A DNA stretch of 64,000 bases, from contig CAYGSL010000012.1 in the NCBI GenBank assembly GCA_964352475.1, positions 1-64,000 on the forward strand, read 5' to 3'. The position numbers and the translations under genes were made by a program. The notes under the pieces are model-generated. The model had not been told where the DNA came from. It worked only from the letters and a program-made list of their open reading frames with translations, and ran no database searches. Source of the DNA: JAUIET01 sp964352475 (lineage in GTDB: Bacteria > Pseudomonadota > Gammaproteobacteria > Pseudomonadales > JAUIET01). Positions 32,309 to 41,471 of the stretch are shown in pieces (within the stretch, counting starts at the first letter, position 1; every line of letters starts with the position of its first letter).

Positions 32309-34327
32309 CTACTCGTGCTCCGACAGTAAACGCAAAAGCTGCGCTTCATCCAGCACCTCAACACCAAGTTTCTCTGCCTTGGCTAATTTCGAGCCGGCTT
32401 TGTCACCCGCAATCACGGCCGAGGTCTTGGCAGACACCGACCCTGATACCTTGGCACCTAAACTCTGAAGACGCTGTTTTGCCTGATCTCGACTCATATT
32501 CTCAAGGCCGCCAGTGAGCACATAAGTTTGTCCTTGCAGCGGCAAATCCGCTTGTACACGAACCTCGTGCTCGTCCCAGCACACCCCAGTTTGAATAAGC
32601 TCCTGCATGACCCTGGTGTTGTCGGCGTTGGCAAAAAACTCAAGAATATTATGCGCAACCACAGGTCCGACATCGTCAACTGCCAACAGTTGCTCCTCAC
32701 CAGCCGACAGAATTGCATCCAGATTTCCGAAATGACTGGCCAGAGTGCTGGCCGTGGTTTCTCCCACTTCACGAATACCTAGCGCATAAAGAAATCGACT
32801 CAGCGTGGTTTTCTTGCTTTGCTCAATGGCGTTCAACAGATTATTCGCTGACTTGCTGGCCATCCTCTCCAGGCCTAGCAAGTCAGACTCCTGCAAGCTG
32901 AAAAGATCCGAGGCCGAATGCAGCAATTGGGCATCCACCATTTGTTCAATCAATTTATCGCCAAGCCCATCAATATCCAAGGCACGCCGGGAGGCAAAAT
33001 GTATTAGCGCCTGCTTTCTTTGCGCCGCACACACCAAACCACCAGTGCAGCGATACGCTGCGGCGTCTTCCTCGCGAACAACAGCAGACCCGCATTCCGG
33101 GCACACTGATGGCGGCTTTACTTTTCGTGCACCCTTCTTTCGTTTTGCGGCCACGACTTGAACGATTTGCGGAATCACATCGCCTGCACGACGCACCACT
33201 ACCGTATCACCGGCGCGCACGTCCAGTCGCTCAACTTCGTCCATGTTATGAAGTGTTGCATTGCTTACCGTCACACCACCAACAAACACGGGTTCAAGCC
33301 TGGCAACAGGCGTGACCGCCCCGGTGCGTCCAACCTGAAACTCTATGGTCTGCAGCTCTGTCATTTCTTCCTGAGCAGGAAATTTGTGCGCTGTTGCCCA
33401 GCGCGGAGCTCTGGAAACAAAGCCCAGGGTGTTCTGCAAAACAAAGTCGTCAACCTTGTAGACGATGCCATCTATTTCATAGGGCAAGCGATCACGCTTA
33501 GCTTGCAAGGCCTGGTAGTAGGAGAAACACTGCTTTGCACCACAGGCGCGCTGTACTTCCGGGTTGATTTTGAAGCCCAGAGTTTTCAGATAGGCCAATG
33601 CTTCAAACTGGCTACCAGGTTCATCGCCACCATCAATTAAACCGATTGAATAACAATACATATCCAGTGGTCTTTGCGCAGTCAGCGAGGAGTCCAGCTG
33701 ACGCAGGCTGCCTGCCGCTGCGTTTCTTGGATTCACAAACGGCTTTTCCCCGCTGTCGGCTGCCTGCTGATTGAACTTATGGAAGCCTGCCAAGGGCATA
33801 AAAATCTCGCCGCGAACTTCCAGCCGTTGCGGAAACGAACCGCCCAACTTTAACGGGACCGACGCTATAGTGCGCACATTCGCCGAGATATCTTCACCTC
33901 GACGGCCATCTCCTCGCGTCGCCGCCCTGACGAAACTGCCCTGTTCATACAGTAAACTCACGGCGATGCCATCAAGCTTGGGTTCGCAGGTGAAGTTAAT
34001 ACTGTCTTCGGAGTCCAGCCGCTCCTGAAGCCGCTGCTCGAAAGCGATAAGTTCGTCTTCACTGAACACATTGTCCAAGGACAACATCGGTACCAGATGC
34101 TCAACTGACGAGAATTTATCAAGTATGGGAGAACCTACCCGCTGGCTTGGCGAATTGGCATCGAACAGTTCGGGGTGTTGCGCTTCCAGACCTTGCAGTT
34201 CACGCAGTAGCCTGTCGTATTCGACATCAGGTATATCAGGTGCGTCGAGCACGTAGTAGAGATGGTTGTGCTGATGCAACTGTTCTCGCAGCTCATCTAT
34301 GCGCAAAGCCGCAGATGTTTCAGGCAT
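32309..34327 (-). CDS. ligA: NAD-dependent DNA ligase
   Basis: LigA (672 residues) seals nicks in replication and repair. The adenylated lysine is K117 in CEPKLDG. Later come the zinc site (CPECGSAV ... YRC), helix-hairpin-helix repeats (about 450-580) and a C-terminal BRCT domain (about 590-672, LTGGLENMSRDQAK). It follows zipA and smc, an order conserved in Pseudomonas-like genomes. All domains are complete. Confidence 0.97.
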   Translation of the reverse strand: MPETSAALRIDELREQLHQHNHLYYVLDAPDIPDVEYDRLLRELQGLEAQHPELFDANSPSQRVGSPILDKFSSVEHLVPMLSLDNVFSEDELIAFEQRLQERLDSEDSINFTCEPKLDGIAVSLLYEQGSFVRAATRGDGRRGEDISANVRTIASVPLKLGGSFPQRLEVRGEIFMPLAGFHKFNQQAADSGEKPFVNPRNAAAGSLRQLDSSLTAQRPLDMYCYSIGLIDGGDEPGSQFEALAYLKTLGFKINPEVQRACGAKQCFSYYQALQAKRDRLPYEIDGIVYKVDDFVLQNTLGFVSRAPRWATAHKFPAQEEMTELQTIEFQVGRTGAVTPVARLEPVFVGGVTVSNATLHNMDEVERLDVRAGDTVVVRRAGDVIPQIVQVVAAKRKKGARKVKPPSVCPECGSAVVREEDAAAYRCTGGLVCAAQRKQALIHFASRRALDIDGLGDKLIEQMVDAQLLHSASDLFSLQESDLLGLERMASKSANNLLNAIEQSKKTTLSRFLYALGIREVGETTASTLASHFGNLDAILSAGEEQLLAVDDVGPVVAHNILEFFANADNTRVMQELIQTGVCWDEHEVRVQADLPLQGQTYVLTGGLENMSRDQAKQRLQSLGAKVSGSVSAKTSAVIAGDKAGSKLAKAEKLGVEVLDEAQLLRLLSEHE

Positions 34328-34376
34328 GTGTTTTTACTCAGAAGTTAGGGAGCCCCTGAATAAAGATATTGAAGAT

Positions 34377-35366
34377 TTAGACAGACATCGTCAACTGTCT
34401 GCGCTCGAATTCCTGAACCCTTGCTCGGTAGTGTTCCAAGGTCTGGGCAGTCATAGCGCTGCGCGCTTCATCCTTGAGTTCGCCGTCCAGATTTCTCGCG
34501 ATACATTTGGCGGTTTCCACCATGTAATCAAACGCCTTCAGTGGGTCTTCTGGTCCTGGCAAGCTGATAAAGAAACAAATGCCGGGCGTTTGAAACGATT
34601 CAATAGTGTTCAGATCAAACGTACCAGGCTCACTTATATTGGCCATACTGAACTGCACCGGGCCGGTTCCATTCTTGTATTCGTGGCGGTGAAAGATACT
34701 GCGCTTGCCAAATCTCAAATCGCATGCAAGTAATATCTGCAAAAGATCGGCTCCATTAAAGCCAGCGTCATTTTTGGCAAGCACATAGACCGCCAGGAAT
34801 TCGTCAAAATACTCAACTTTGGGTTGCGGTGCGCGACGACTACTGCGGAAGCTTGTTACGCTCTCATCAGGTGTTTTAGCCGCCGTGGCTTTGGATTTGA
34901 ATGAGCTTGAGGTCTTTTCAAGCTTGGCGGCCGCTGCTTCATCATTGGCAGACCAGGCAGACTCCAACACGTCTATGTCAACCGCCTCGCCTACTCTTGG
35001 TTCAATACGGGCCGCATCTGGCTTCGCCGTGCTTTGTCCTACATTAGCCGCTATAGACTGCCGAACCTTGCTTTCAGCGCGATTCTTCGCCCGCGAATTG
35101 TTTTTGGCTTTGCTTGTTTTTTGCGCTGCCTGGGCAGATGAAGCGTGACCAGATTTCTCCGAGGGCGACACTACCCTGGGCTTGCTGACCTCACGATCAA
35201 CCGGGTCTGAGTAGGAATCTTCGTCATAAACTCCGCCGCCCATTTTGAACGCAACGCGGATGTGATTGCGCCGTTCCGCGCGCATTTTTCGGATACCGTC
35301 CAGCAGTACTGCAACCAACAGAAGGACACCAATTACGATCATCCATTCGCGTATGCCGAGTTCCAC
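34377..35366 (-). CDS. zipA: Cell division protein ZipA
   Basis: ZipA (329 residues) anchors FtsZ to the inner membrane and stabilises the Z-ring. It has one N-terminal membrane helix at about 7-26, then a charged and Ala/Ser/Lys-rich linker (about 45-180). The C-terminal FtsZ-binding domain (about 190-329) holds DLLQILLACDLRFGKRSIFHRHE and PGPEDPLKAFDYMVETAK. Restriction of ZipA to gammaproteobacteria supports the assignment of the organism. Confidence 0.95.
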   Translation of the reverse strand: MELGIREWMIVIGVLLLVAVLLDGIRKMRAERRNHIRVAFKMGGGVYDEDSYSDPVDREVSKPRVVSPSEKSGHASSAQAAQKTSKAKNNSRAKNRAESKVRQSIAANVGQSTAKPDAARIEPRVGEAVDIDVLESAWSANDEAAAAKLEKTSSSFKSKATAAKTPDESVTSFRSSRRAPQPKVEYFDEFLAVYVLAKNDAGFNGADLLQILLACDLRFGKRSIFHRHEYKNGTGPVQFSMANISEPGTFDLNTIESFQTPGICFFISLPGPEDPLKAFDYMVETAKCIARNLDGELKDEARSAMTAQTLEHYRARVQEFERRQLTMSV

Positions 35367-35458
35367 TTGATGCTAAGCCTCTGTTAAGCGCCTATAGGCT
35401 ATGAAGGGCTTATGCTAATGCATATCGTCTATTTGCTGCAGAGATTAAGCGGTGAATA

Positions 35459-38400
35459 TTACACAGCGGCGAGCTGTACTGCTTCATCAACGTCAACGGT
35501 AACCAGGCGAGATACGCCCGCTTCGTGCATTGTGACGCCCATCAGCTGCTTCGCCATCTCCATCGCGATCTTATTATGAGAAATGTAGATAAACTGGATG
35601 GTCTTGGACATTTCTTCAACCATGCGCGCATAACGTGCCACATTGGCATCGTCCAGCGGCGCATCAACCTCGTCGAGCATGCAAAACGGTGCCGGACGCA
35701 GCTGGAATATAGAGAATACCAGGGCAATTGCCGTCAGCGCTTTTTCGCCACCTGATAGCAAATGAATTGTGCTATTTCGTTTGCCCGGCGGTCTGGCCAT
35801 AATTGCGATACCGGTATCGAGCAAATCTTCACCGGTCATTTCAAGATACGCATGACCACCTCCAAATACACGCGGGAACAGCTCACCCAGCCCTTTGTTG
35901 ATAGCGTCAAAGGTTTCTTTAAAACGGCTTCGCGTTTCTTTGTCAATTTTGCGGATCGCATTTTCAAGTGTGGAGAGCGCGGCTTGCAGCTCATCATTCT
36001 GTGCGTCCAGGTAGGTCTTGCGTTCTAACTGCTGATCGTACTCTTCAATCGCAGCCAGATTAATGGCACCCAGGCGCTGGATGCGGTTGCCTACACGCTC
36101 CAGTTGCTGCTGCCATTCCTGCAGTTCAGCCTCGTCCGGCAGACCGGCGATTACATCCTGCAGTTCGTGCTGGCCTTCTTGCAACTGTTCAACCAGACCT
36201 TCCTGGCGAACTTGCAAGGTCTGGGTTTTAAGGCGCATTTGCTCAAGCTCTTCGCGCTGTTTCTGCACAGCTTTCTCAGCGGTCTGGCGCTTTTCGTCCA
36301 ACTCTCGCATGGCGGATTCCGCCTCTTCCAATGTGCGCCTTGCGCCATTGAGCTCTTCTTCTACGGCCAGTCGTTGTTCCAGCTTGGTTTGCAAGGCAGC
36401 ATTGCTTTCTTGCATCGGTGCTTCTGATTCTGCCAGGGCATCATCCAGGCTGGTTTGCCTGCTGCCCAGCTGTTCAATCTGAACATCCATGCGTGCAATA
36501 GATTGTTGCAACGCCGCTATTGCGGAGCGCAATGTTTGGCACTTTATGGCTTGCTCGTGGTGCTGATCCTTGCGCTGCCTGGACTGATCGCGGGCCTGAT
36601 CCAACTCGCCGCGCAGCGCGTCACGCTGCGTTAGAAGCTGATTTCGCTGCTCATCATTGGCGGCCATTGCGTCCAGGGCTTCCTGCAACTTTGAACGAGC
36701 GTCAGATAATCGACTGCCTTCTTCGTCGAACTGGCCTTTGTTGTCCAGCAATTCCGCTGTTGCTCTTTCCTTTCTCAGGGCAAACTCTTCCAGGCGAACC
36801 CGCTTGGCACTGATACGTGCCCGCGTCTCACCCTGGGCTCTGGCCGTATCCGCCAGGCGTCGTTGTTGATTATCCAGAGCCTGCTCTTGATCCAGCAAGT
36901 GACTGCCTAAATCAGCTAATTCAGCTTGCAGTACTTGCTCTTTCTGCTCATTTTCTTCAACTTCCAGCTGCAGACCTTGCAACTCGGCCTGTCGCGCGAT
37001 AACGCCAGCTTGCGCGTCTTCATCCCGTGCAAGTCGCATCCAGCTGCGACCAAGCCAGATACCGTCTCGGGTAATAATCGATTCGCCGTCAGCAAGCGAA
37101 GCGCGCTGTTGCAAAGCCGCAGACAAATCTTCGGCAACCCGCACACCGTGCAAAAGTTCGTGCATGCGGGAATCAACGTCGCCGCTTAGTTTGGCCAGCA
37201 TGGTGAAGTCATTCGATGCTGCAGCCACCGAGCTCGCGGCCGTCGAATTTTCCAATAACACCAGGCTGCCAGAATCAAGCTGTGGCAATTCAGCGGCAAA
37301 CTCGTCGATTGAGTTGACATCAACTGCTTGAAGATAACTGCCCAATACAGTTTCCAACGCCGTTTCCCAGCCAGAATCAACGGCTATCGTTTCACCAAGA
37401 CGACTTGCGGTAGCCAAACCCTTTGTTTGCAACCATTCGGCCGTGGCAGTATTTTTCTGACCAAGAGCCGCTTGCTGTAGGGCCTCGAGAGAGGCTTGCT
37501 TGCCGCGCCGTGACTGCAATTGCGTTCGAAGGCTGCTCAGCTCGGAGTTTCTCTCTTGCACGCGCCGGCGTTTACCTTCAATGTCATGCATCAACTGCTC
37601 GTTTTCTTCGGTCAATTGCTGCACTGCAAGCTCTGCGGTAGCCAATTCCGAGTCCAGTTGAACCAGGTCACGCTCGTCACCGTCAGTGACCAGACTGCTG
37701 CGTTCATGCTCCAGTTTTTCGATTCTTTGCTGCAAGCTGCCCTGCGATTGCTCAATATGTTTTATTCTGGACTGCTCTACCTCGGCGGCTTGTGATGCTT
37801 TTGCTGCACCCTGATTAAATTCATCCCAAACACTTTGCCACTCATGCATTTTCGCTTCGGTGGATTGCAACTGCTGTCGAGATTCTTGCTCCAATTGCTG
37901 CAATTCATTCAGTTGTGGCTCTAATAAGCCCAGCTCTGCGATATTACTGTCCAGTGTCGCTTTATCCTGGTTTAGCTCAAGGTCAATCTCTTCACGACTA
38001 CTTGAAATTTGCCGCAAATCTACCGTCAGTTGTTGCAAGCGATCCTTTTGATGCGCAATGGTTTGCTCGATGCGGGCTATATCTGCTCCCAAACTGTAGT
38101 AGCGGCTTTGAATTTCGTTAAAGGTCTCATTGCAATCCGTAAGCTGCTGTCGATTCTTCTCTATGTCGGTGTCGATCGCTCGCTGCTGGGCAATACCGGC
38201 TTCCAGCTGCAGTTCGCCCTGAGTGATTGCCTCACGCTGTATCGCGTTTTCCGCCTCCAGCGCCTGCCATTGCATGGCTTGCACCTGAGATTTCAGACGG
38301 CGTTCGTCTATTTTGAACTCTTTGTACTTTGCCGCAGCCTCTGACTGGCGCTTCAAAGTGCGCAGCTGCTTGTCCAGTTCTTCACGAATGTCTTCCAGCC

Positions 38401-38977
38401 GTGATAAATTTTCACGGGTTTGGCGAATACGGCTTTCAGTCTCCCGGCGCCGCTCCTTATATTTGGAGATGCCTGCGGCTTCCTCTACGTACACCCGCAG
38501 TTCTTCGGGCTTGGCATCAATCAGCCGGGAAATCATGCCCTGCTCTATGATTGCGTAGCTTCGCGGACCTAAGCCGGTACCCAGAAAGATGTCAGTAATA
38601 TCACGCCGACGGCATTTGGTGCCGTTCAGGTAGTACTGCGAAGTACCTTCTCTGATAACCTTACGGCGAATTGAAATTTCGTTATAACTGGCTAAATCAC
38701 CGGTCAGGCGTGTATCGGTATTGTCAAACACCAATTCAATCGACGCCTGCCCTATTGGCTTGCGTGCCGACGAACCATTAAAAATCACATCGGCCATTGA
38801 TTCACCACGCAAGTTCTTGGCGGAGCTTTCACCCATCACCCATCGAACCGCATCGATGATATTGGATTTACCGCAGCCATTGGGACCAACGATCGCACAT
38901 AAATTGCTGGGGAACTGCACTGTTGTTGGGTCCACGAACGATTTGAACCCGGCCAGTTTGATACACTTTAACCGCAT
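35459..38977 (-). CDS. smc: Chromosome partition protein SMC
   Basis: The 1172-residue SMC ATPase compacts and segregates the chromosome. Walker A is GPNGCGKS at 31-38; the C-terminal head has LSGGEKALTAIALVFS and Walker B CMLDEVDAPLDD. Two long coiled coils surround a hinge near 510-640. Presence of SMC implies an SMC-ScpAB system in place of MukBEF; scpA and scpB are not in the window. It is likely transcribed with zipA and ligA. Confidence 0.97.
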   Translation of the reverse strand: MRLKCIKLAGFKSFVDPTTVQFPSNLCAIVGPNGCGKSNIIDAVRWVMGESSAKNLRGESMADVIFNGSSARKPIGQASIELVFDNTDTRLTGDLASYNEISIRRKVIREGTSQYYLNGTKCRRRDITDIFLGTGLGPRSYAIIEQGMISRLIDAKPEELRVYVEEAAGISKYKERRRETESRIRQTRENLSRLEDIREELDKQLRTLKRQSEAAAKYKEFKIDERRLKSQVQAMQWQALEAENAIQREAITQGELQLEAGIAQQRAIDTDIEKNRQQLTDCNETFNEIQSRYYSLGADIARIEQTIAHQKDRLQQLTVDLRQISSSREEIDLELNQDKATLDSNIAELGLLEPQLNELQQLEQESRQQLQSTEAKMHEWQSVWDEFNQGAAKASQAAEVEQSRIKHIEQSQGSLQQRIEKLEHERSSLVTDGDERDLVQLDSELATAELAVQQLTEENEQLMHDIEGKRRRVQERNSELSSLRTQLQSRRGKQASLEALQQAALGQKNTATAEWLQTKGLATASRLGETIAVDSGWETALETVLGSYLQAVDVNSIDEFAAELPQLDSGSLVLLENSTAASSVAAASNDFTMLAKLSGDVDSRMHELLHGVRVAEDLSAALQQRASLADGESIITRDGIWLGRSWMRLARDEDAQAGVIARQAELQGLQLEVEENEQKEQVLQAELADLGSHLLDQEQALDNQQRRLADTARAQGETRARISAKRVRLEEFALRKERATAELLDNKGQFDEEGSRLSDARSKLQEALDAMAANDEQRNQLLTQRDALRGELDQARDQSRQRKDQHHEQAIKCQTLRSAIAALQQSIARMDVQIEQLGSRQTSLDDALAESEAPMQESNAALQTKLEQRLAVEEELNGARRTLEEAESAMRELDEKRQTAEKAVQKQREELEQMRLKTQTLQVRQEGLVEQLQEGQHELQDVIAGLPDEAELQEWQQQLERVGNRIQRLGAINLAAIEEYDQQLERKTYLDAQNDELQAALSTLENAIRKIDKETRSRFKETFDAINKGLGELFPRVFGGGHAYLEMTGEDLLDTGIAIMARPPGKRNSTIHLLSGGEKALTAIALVFSIFQLRPAPFCMLDEVDAPLDDANVARYARMVEEMSKTIQFIYISHNKIAMEMAKQLMGVTMHEAGVSRLVTVDVDEAVQLAAV

Positions 38978-39010
38978 ACTTTACTTAAACTTTATTACGT
39001 AACTATTTGA

Positions 39011-39016
39011 ATTATA
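39011..39016 (-). promoter_or_regulatory. Possible -10 box of smc
   Basis: On the minus strand TATAAT lies about 34 bases before the smc ATG, in an A/T-rich stretch. The only -35-like match is TTGTGT with a long 19-base spacer, so the assignment is weak. Confidence 0.3.
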
Positions 39017-39115
39017 AAGCAAAAGTGCTTATTCGACACAAGCGCCTTCAGCTCTGACCTGGAAGCTCAGTAGTGTATCTTGTTTGCTAGTTCGCGGGAA
39101 CCGATCAATGCTTAT

Positions 39116-40369
39116 TCATTGCAATTGATCGTTAATATGCAGACTGACAGGCGCCGTTATGGTGTCTCGCTTGAGCGCACCAGAGCTCGCCTGCCAATCG
39201 CCTTTTTGAGCGCTTGCACTGCCCGATACGGATACTCTGGCGAGCAACTCTACGTCTTCAAACATGGACAGTTTCATCGCCGGCATCATTGCCATAGCGT
39301 CGCTTAAGGTGACAGTCAGTGGTAGATCACCCAGCGTCTTTCTGGCGATTGCCAACGGCATTTTTGGCCCGTTGGCTGCGCGCGCATAGATGAAAACAGC
39401 GGTGCTATCGGGTAAACCGATATCCGTTGCTGCTGTGACTGACACAGTGATTCCAGGCCCTTGCTCATTCTCAGCCTCTGCAGCTGCGGCTTGTCTTATC
39501 TCGCTATCAGTCGTTTTGTTCAGCTCGTCTCGGGCGCGCTGCCGCGCGGTGGATATGAGCTGGTATTGCTGACTACCTGGTCGCAGGCCCGACAGTAGCT
39601 GCGACCAGGCCTTTTCTGCAGCGGCGAAATCACCTGTTTCGAACGCATTCATGCCAACCAGACTTAAGGCTGTTCGCTGGTGAGGGTTAATCGCGGTCGC
39701 GCGCTGCAAGGCTTGCGCGGCGTCAGCGGTCATCTTACGCCCGGCACTGAGATACAAAGCCTGCCCGTACTGAGCCCAAAGATCCGCATTTTCGGCATCA
39801 ACCGTTAGCAGCTGTTGATACGAAGAAACGGCTTCCGGGTAACGCTGCAATTCAGTCTGGATTTGAGCCTGAAGAAACAACCACCCAGGTTTGTCTTCAC
39901 GTTGTTTGCCCAGCTGTTCAATTCTGGGCAACAATTCAATCAATTCACTGCGCCGTTGCTCAGCAGTCATCTCGCTAGTTGCGGCGAAGCTGTCGATTTT
40001 TTGCTGTACTTCAAAATCGCCACGATACCCCAGCGAGGAATAGATCCACACGGCAAAACCCAGTAATGCAAGCGCAGCGACAAGTAGTACTGGCCTGGCG
40101 ACTGAAGAACGGTTTGAGTGCGTTTCAGCTTGTGCAATGCCATTAAACTGAGTGAGCAGCTCTGCCTCAATGGATTGAAATTGTTCTGTATTTATAAGGC
40201 CTTCATCGCATTCCCGCTGCAACTCTGCCAGTTGCTCGGCGAGAACCTGGCGATTGTAAGCCGCTCTGGCGACGTCACCGCCTTGCCTGGAGGTTTTGCT
40301 GGAATGCAGCAGCCATGGCAAAAGTACAAACACCAGGGCAGAGACGGCTAGCGCGCTGAAAACTATCAC
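39116..40369 (-). CDS. ccmI: Cytochrome c maturation protein CcmI
   Basis: CcmI (417 residues) is the periplasmic chaperone part of the heme-ligation complex; it holds apocytochrome c. Two membrane helices (about 3-20 and 88-108) border a short cytoplasmic loop with coiled-coil character. The periplasmic part has tetratricopeptide repeats (about 150-270, YQQLLTVDAENADLWAQYGQAL) and a C-terminal beta-rich domain. It is the last gene of ccmABCDEFGHI and overlaps ccmH by four bases. Confidence 0.93.
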   Translation of the reverse strand: MIVFSALAVSALVFVLLPWLLHSSKTSRQGGDVARAAYNRQVLAEQLAELQRECDEGLINTEQFQSIEAELLTQFNGIAQAETHSNRSSVARPVLLVAALALLGFAVWIYSSLGYRGDFEVQQKIDSFAATSEMTAEQRRSELIELLPRIEQLGKQREDKPGWLFLQAQIQTELQRYPEAVSSYQQLLTVDAENADLWAQYGQALYLSAGRKMTADAAQALQRATAINPHQRTALSLVGMNAFETGDFAAAEKAWSQLLSGLRPGSQQYQLISTARQRARDELNKTTDSEIRQAAAAEAENEQGPGITVSVTAATDIGLPDSTAVFIYARAANGPKMPLAIARKTLGDLPLTVTLSDAMAMMPAMKLSMFEDVELLARVSVSGSASAQKGDWQASSGALKRDTITAPVSLHINDQLQ

Positions 40370-40923
40370 TTGCTACACAACTTTTCGTGTTTTGCCTGAG
40401 AAACGCTTGTACTGTCGCTGGCGTTATTTTCGCGTAAACCCATCAGTTCTTTTCTCACAGCATCCAGTTCAACATTTGACAAGCTTGCCCCATCATTTGT
40501 GGCAGCCTGGCGTCTTACCATGGTCACAAGAATCGCCAGGCCGAGTAGGAGGAACACAATAGGTGCAAACCATAGCACGGAGGTTGCTTTGTTAACTGGC
40601 GGCTCATACAAAATGAAATTACCGTAGCGACTTTGCATGAAATCGATAATCTGCTGATCGGTATAGTCTTCGCTGATAAGCCTATGCAGCTCTCTGCGCA
40701 AGTCGGTTGCAATACCCGCATTTGAACCATTCAGGTTCTGGTTTTGACACATTGGGCAGCGCAGAACTTTAGAGAAATGCTGGTAGCGCAAACGCTCTGC
40801 ATCCGTATTAAAGTCGAAAGGCATGATGGCGCTGGAGGAATCTTGTGCTGACACTTTGCTCGCCAGGACTACGGCGATCAGTGCAAGCATCGTAATGAGG
40901 CTTGTTACGATAAACTGTTTCAC
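40366..40923 (-). CDS. ccmH: Cytochrome c maturation protein CcmH
   Basis: CcmH (185 residues) is a membrane-anchored thiol oxidoreductase that reduces the CXXCH of apocytochrome. A signal peptide (1-26) precedes the family motif LRCPMCQ with C56 and C59, followed by a helix NLNGSNAGIATDLR. One membrane helix lies at about 112-132. Single-motif length fits the short CcmH; the TPR part is on the separate CcmI. Four-base overlaps join it to ccmG and ccmI. Confidence 0.95.
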   Translation of the reverse strand: MKQFIVTSLITMLALIAVVLASKVSAQDSSSAIMPFDFNTDAERLRYQHFSKVLRCPMCQNQNLNGSNAGIATDLRRELHRLISEDYTDQQIIDFMQSRYGNFILYEPPVNKATSVLWFAPIVFLLLGLAILVTMVRRQAATNDGASLSNVELDAVRKELMGLRENNASDSTSVSQAKHEKLCSK

Positions 40924-41456
40924 TGTTCAGCCCTCAGCTGCTGCAGCAATGGCTCCATCGTGCCAGACCACACTTTGTCATCAACAATTCCAATGTGACG
41001 AAGTCGAATGCGTCCTTTACTATCGAACACGAACGTTTCCGGCGCACCCGCCACACCCAGATCAATACCAAGCCGACCACTTCTGTCAACAATATTAAAA
41101 CGATACGGGTTGCCAAATTCGCCTAACCACTTCTGCGCATCAATAATTTCGTTCTTGTAGTTGAGGCCGTACACTGGCACACCGTATTCTTCGGCAATCT
41201 TTGTAAGAAAAGGATGTTCAATACGGCAAGCGAAACACCAGCTGGCCCACACGTTTAACAGCCCGGGCTCACCGATGAGGTCTTTGGGTGTCAGAGTTCT
41301 CGCTGGATCATGCAACTCCGGCAGCTCGAACTCAGGAATATGTTTGTCTATCAATGCTGAGGGCAGGTATTCCGGGTCTTCACCTAGCCGCCCAAACAGC
41401 AAAGCGGCCAACAGCGCAAATATCAGTAAGGGCAGAAACAGTTTTAAACGCTGCAC
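40920..41456 (-). CDS. ccmG: Thiol:disulfide oxidoreductase CcmG/DsbE
   Basis: A 178-residue thioredoxin-fold protein held in the inner membrane by an N-terminal helix (about 4-22), active in the periplasm. The redox motif is CFAC (C74, C77) in NVWASWCFACRIEHP, and the acidic insert typical of CcmG (about 118-145) is present. It supplies electrons to CcmH and apocytochrome c. It is 15 bases after ccmF. Confidence 0.95.
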   Translation of the reverse strand: MQRLKLFLPLLIFALLAALLFGRLGEDPEYLPSALIDKHIPEFELPELHDPARTLTPKDLIGEPGLLNVWASWCFACRIEHPFLTKIAEEYGVPVYGLNYKNEIIDAQKWLGEFGNPYRFNIVDRSGRLGIDLGVAGAPETFVFDSKGRIRLRHIGIVDDKVWSGTMEPLLQQLRAEQ

Positions 41457-41471
41457 GTGCTTGCTCCCCGC

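Noticed and set aside
35459..38977. Several plus-strand open frames of 60-140 codons over smc
   Set aside because: They are mirror frames of a gene with strong coiled-coil codon bias, with no family match and no ribosome sites.
39102..39131. CGATCAAT/ATTGATCG inverted repeat at the end of ccmI
   Set aside because: A short A/T-rich stem overlapping the ccmI stop and without a T-run; too weak to call a terminator.
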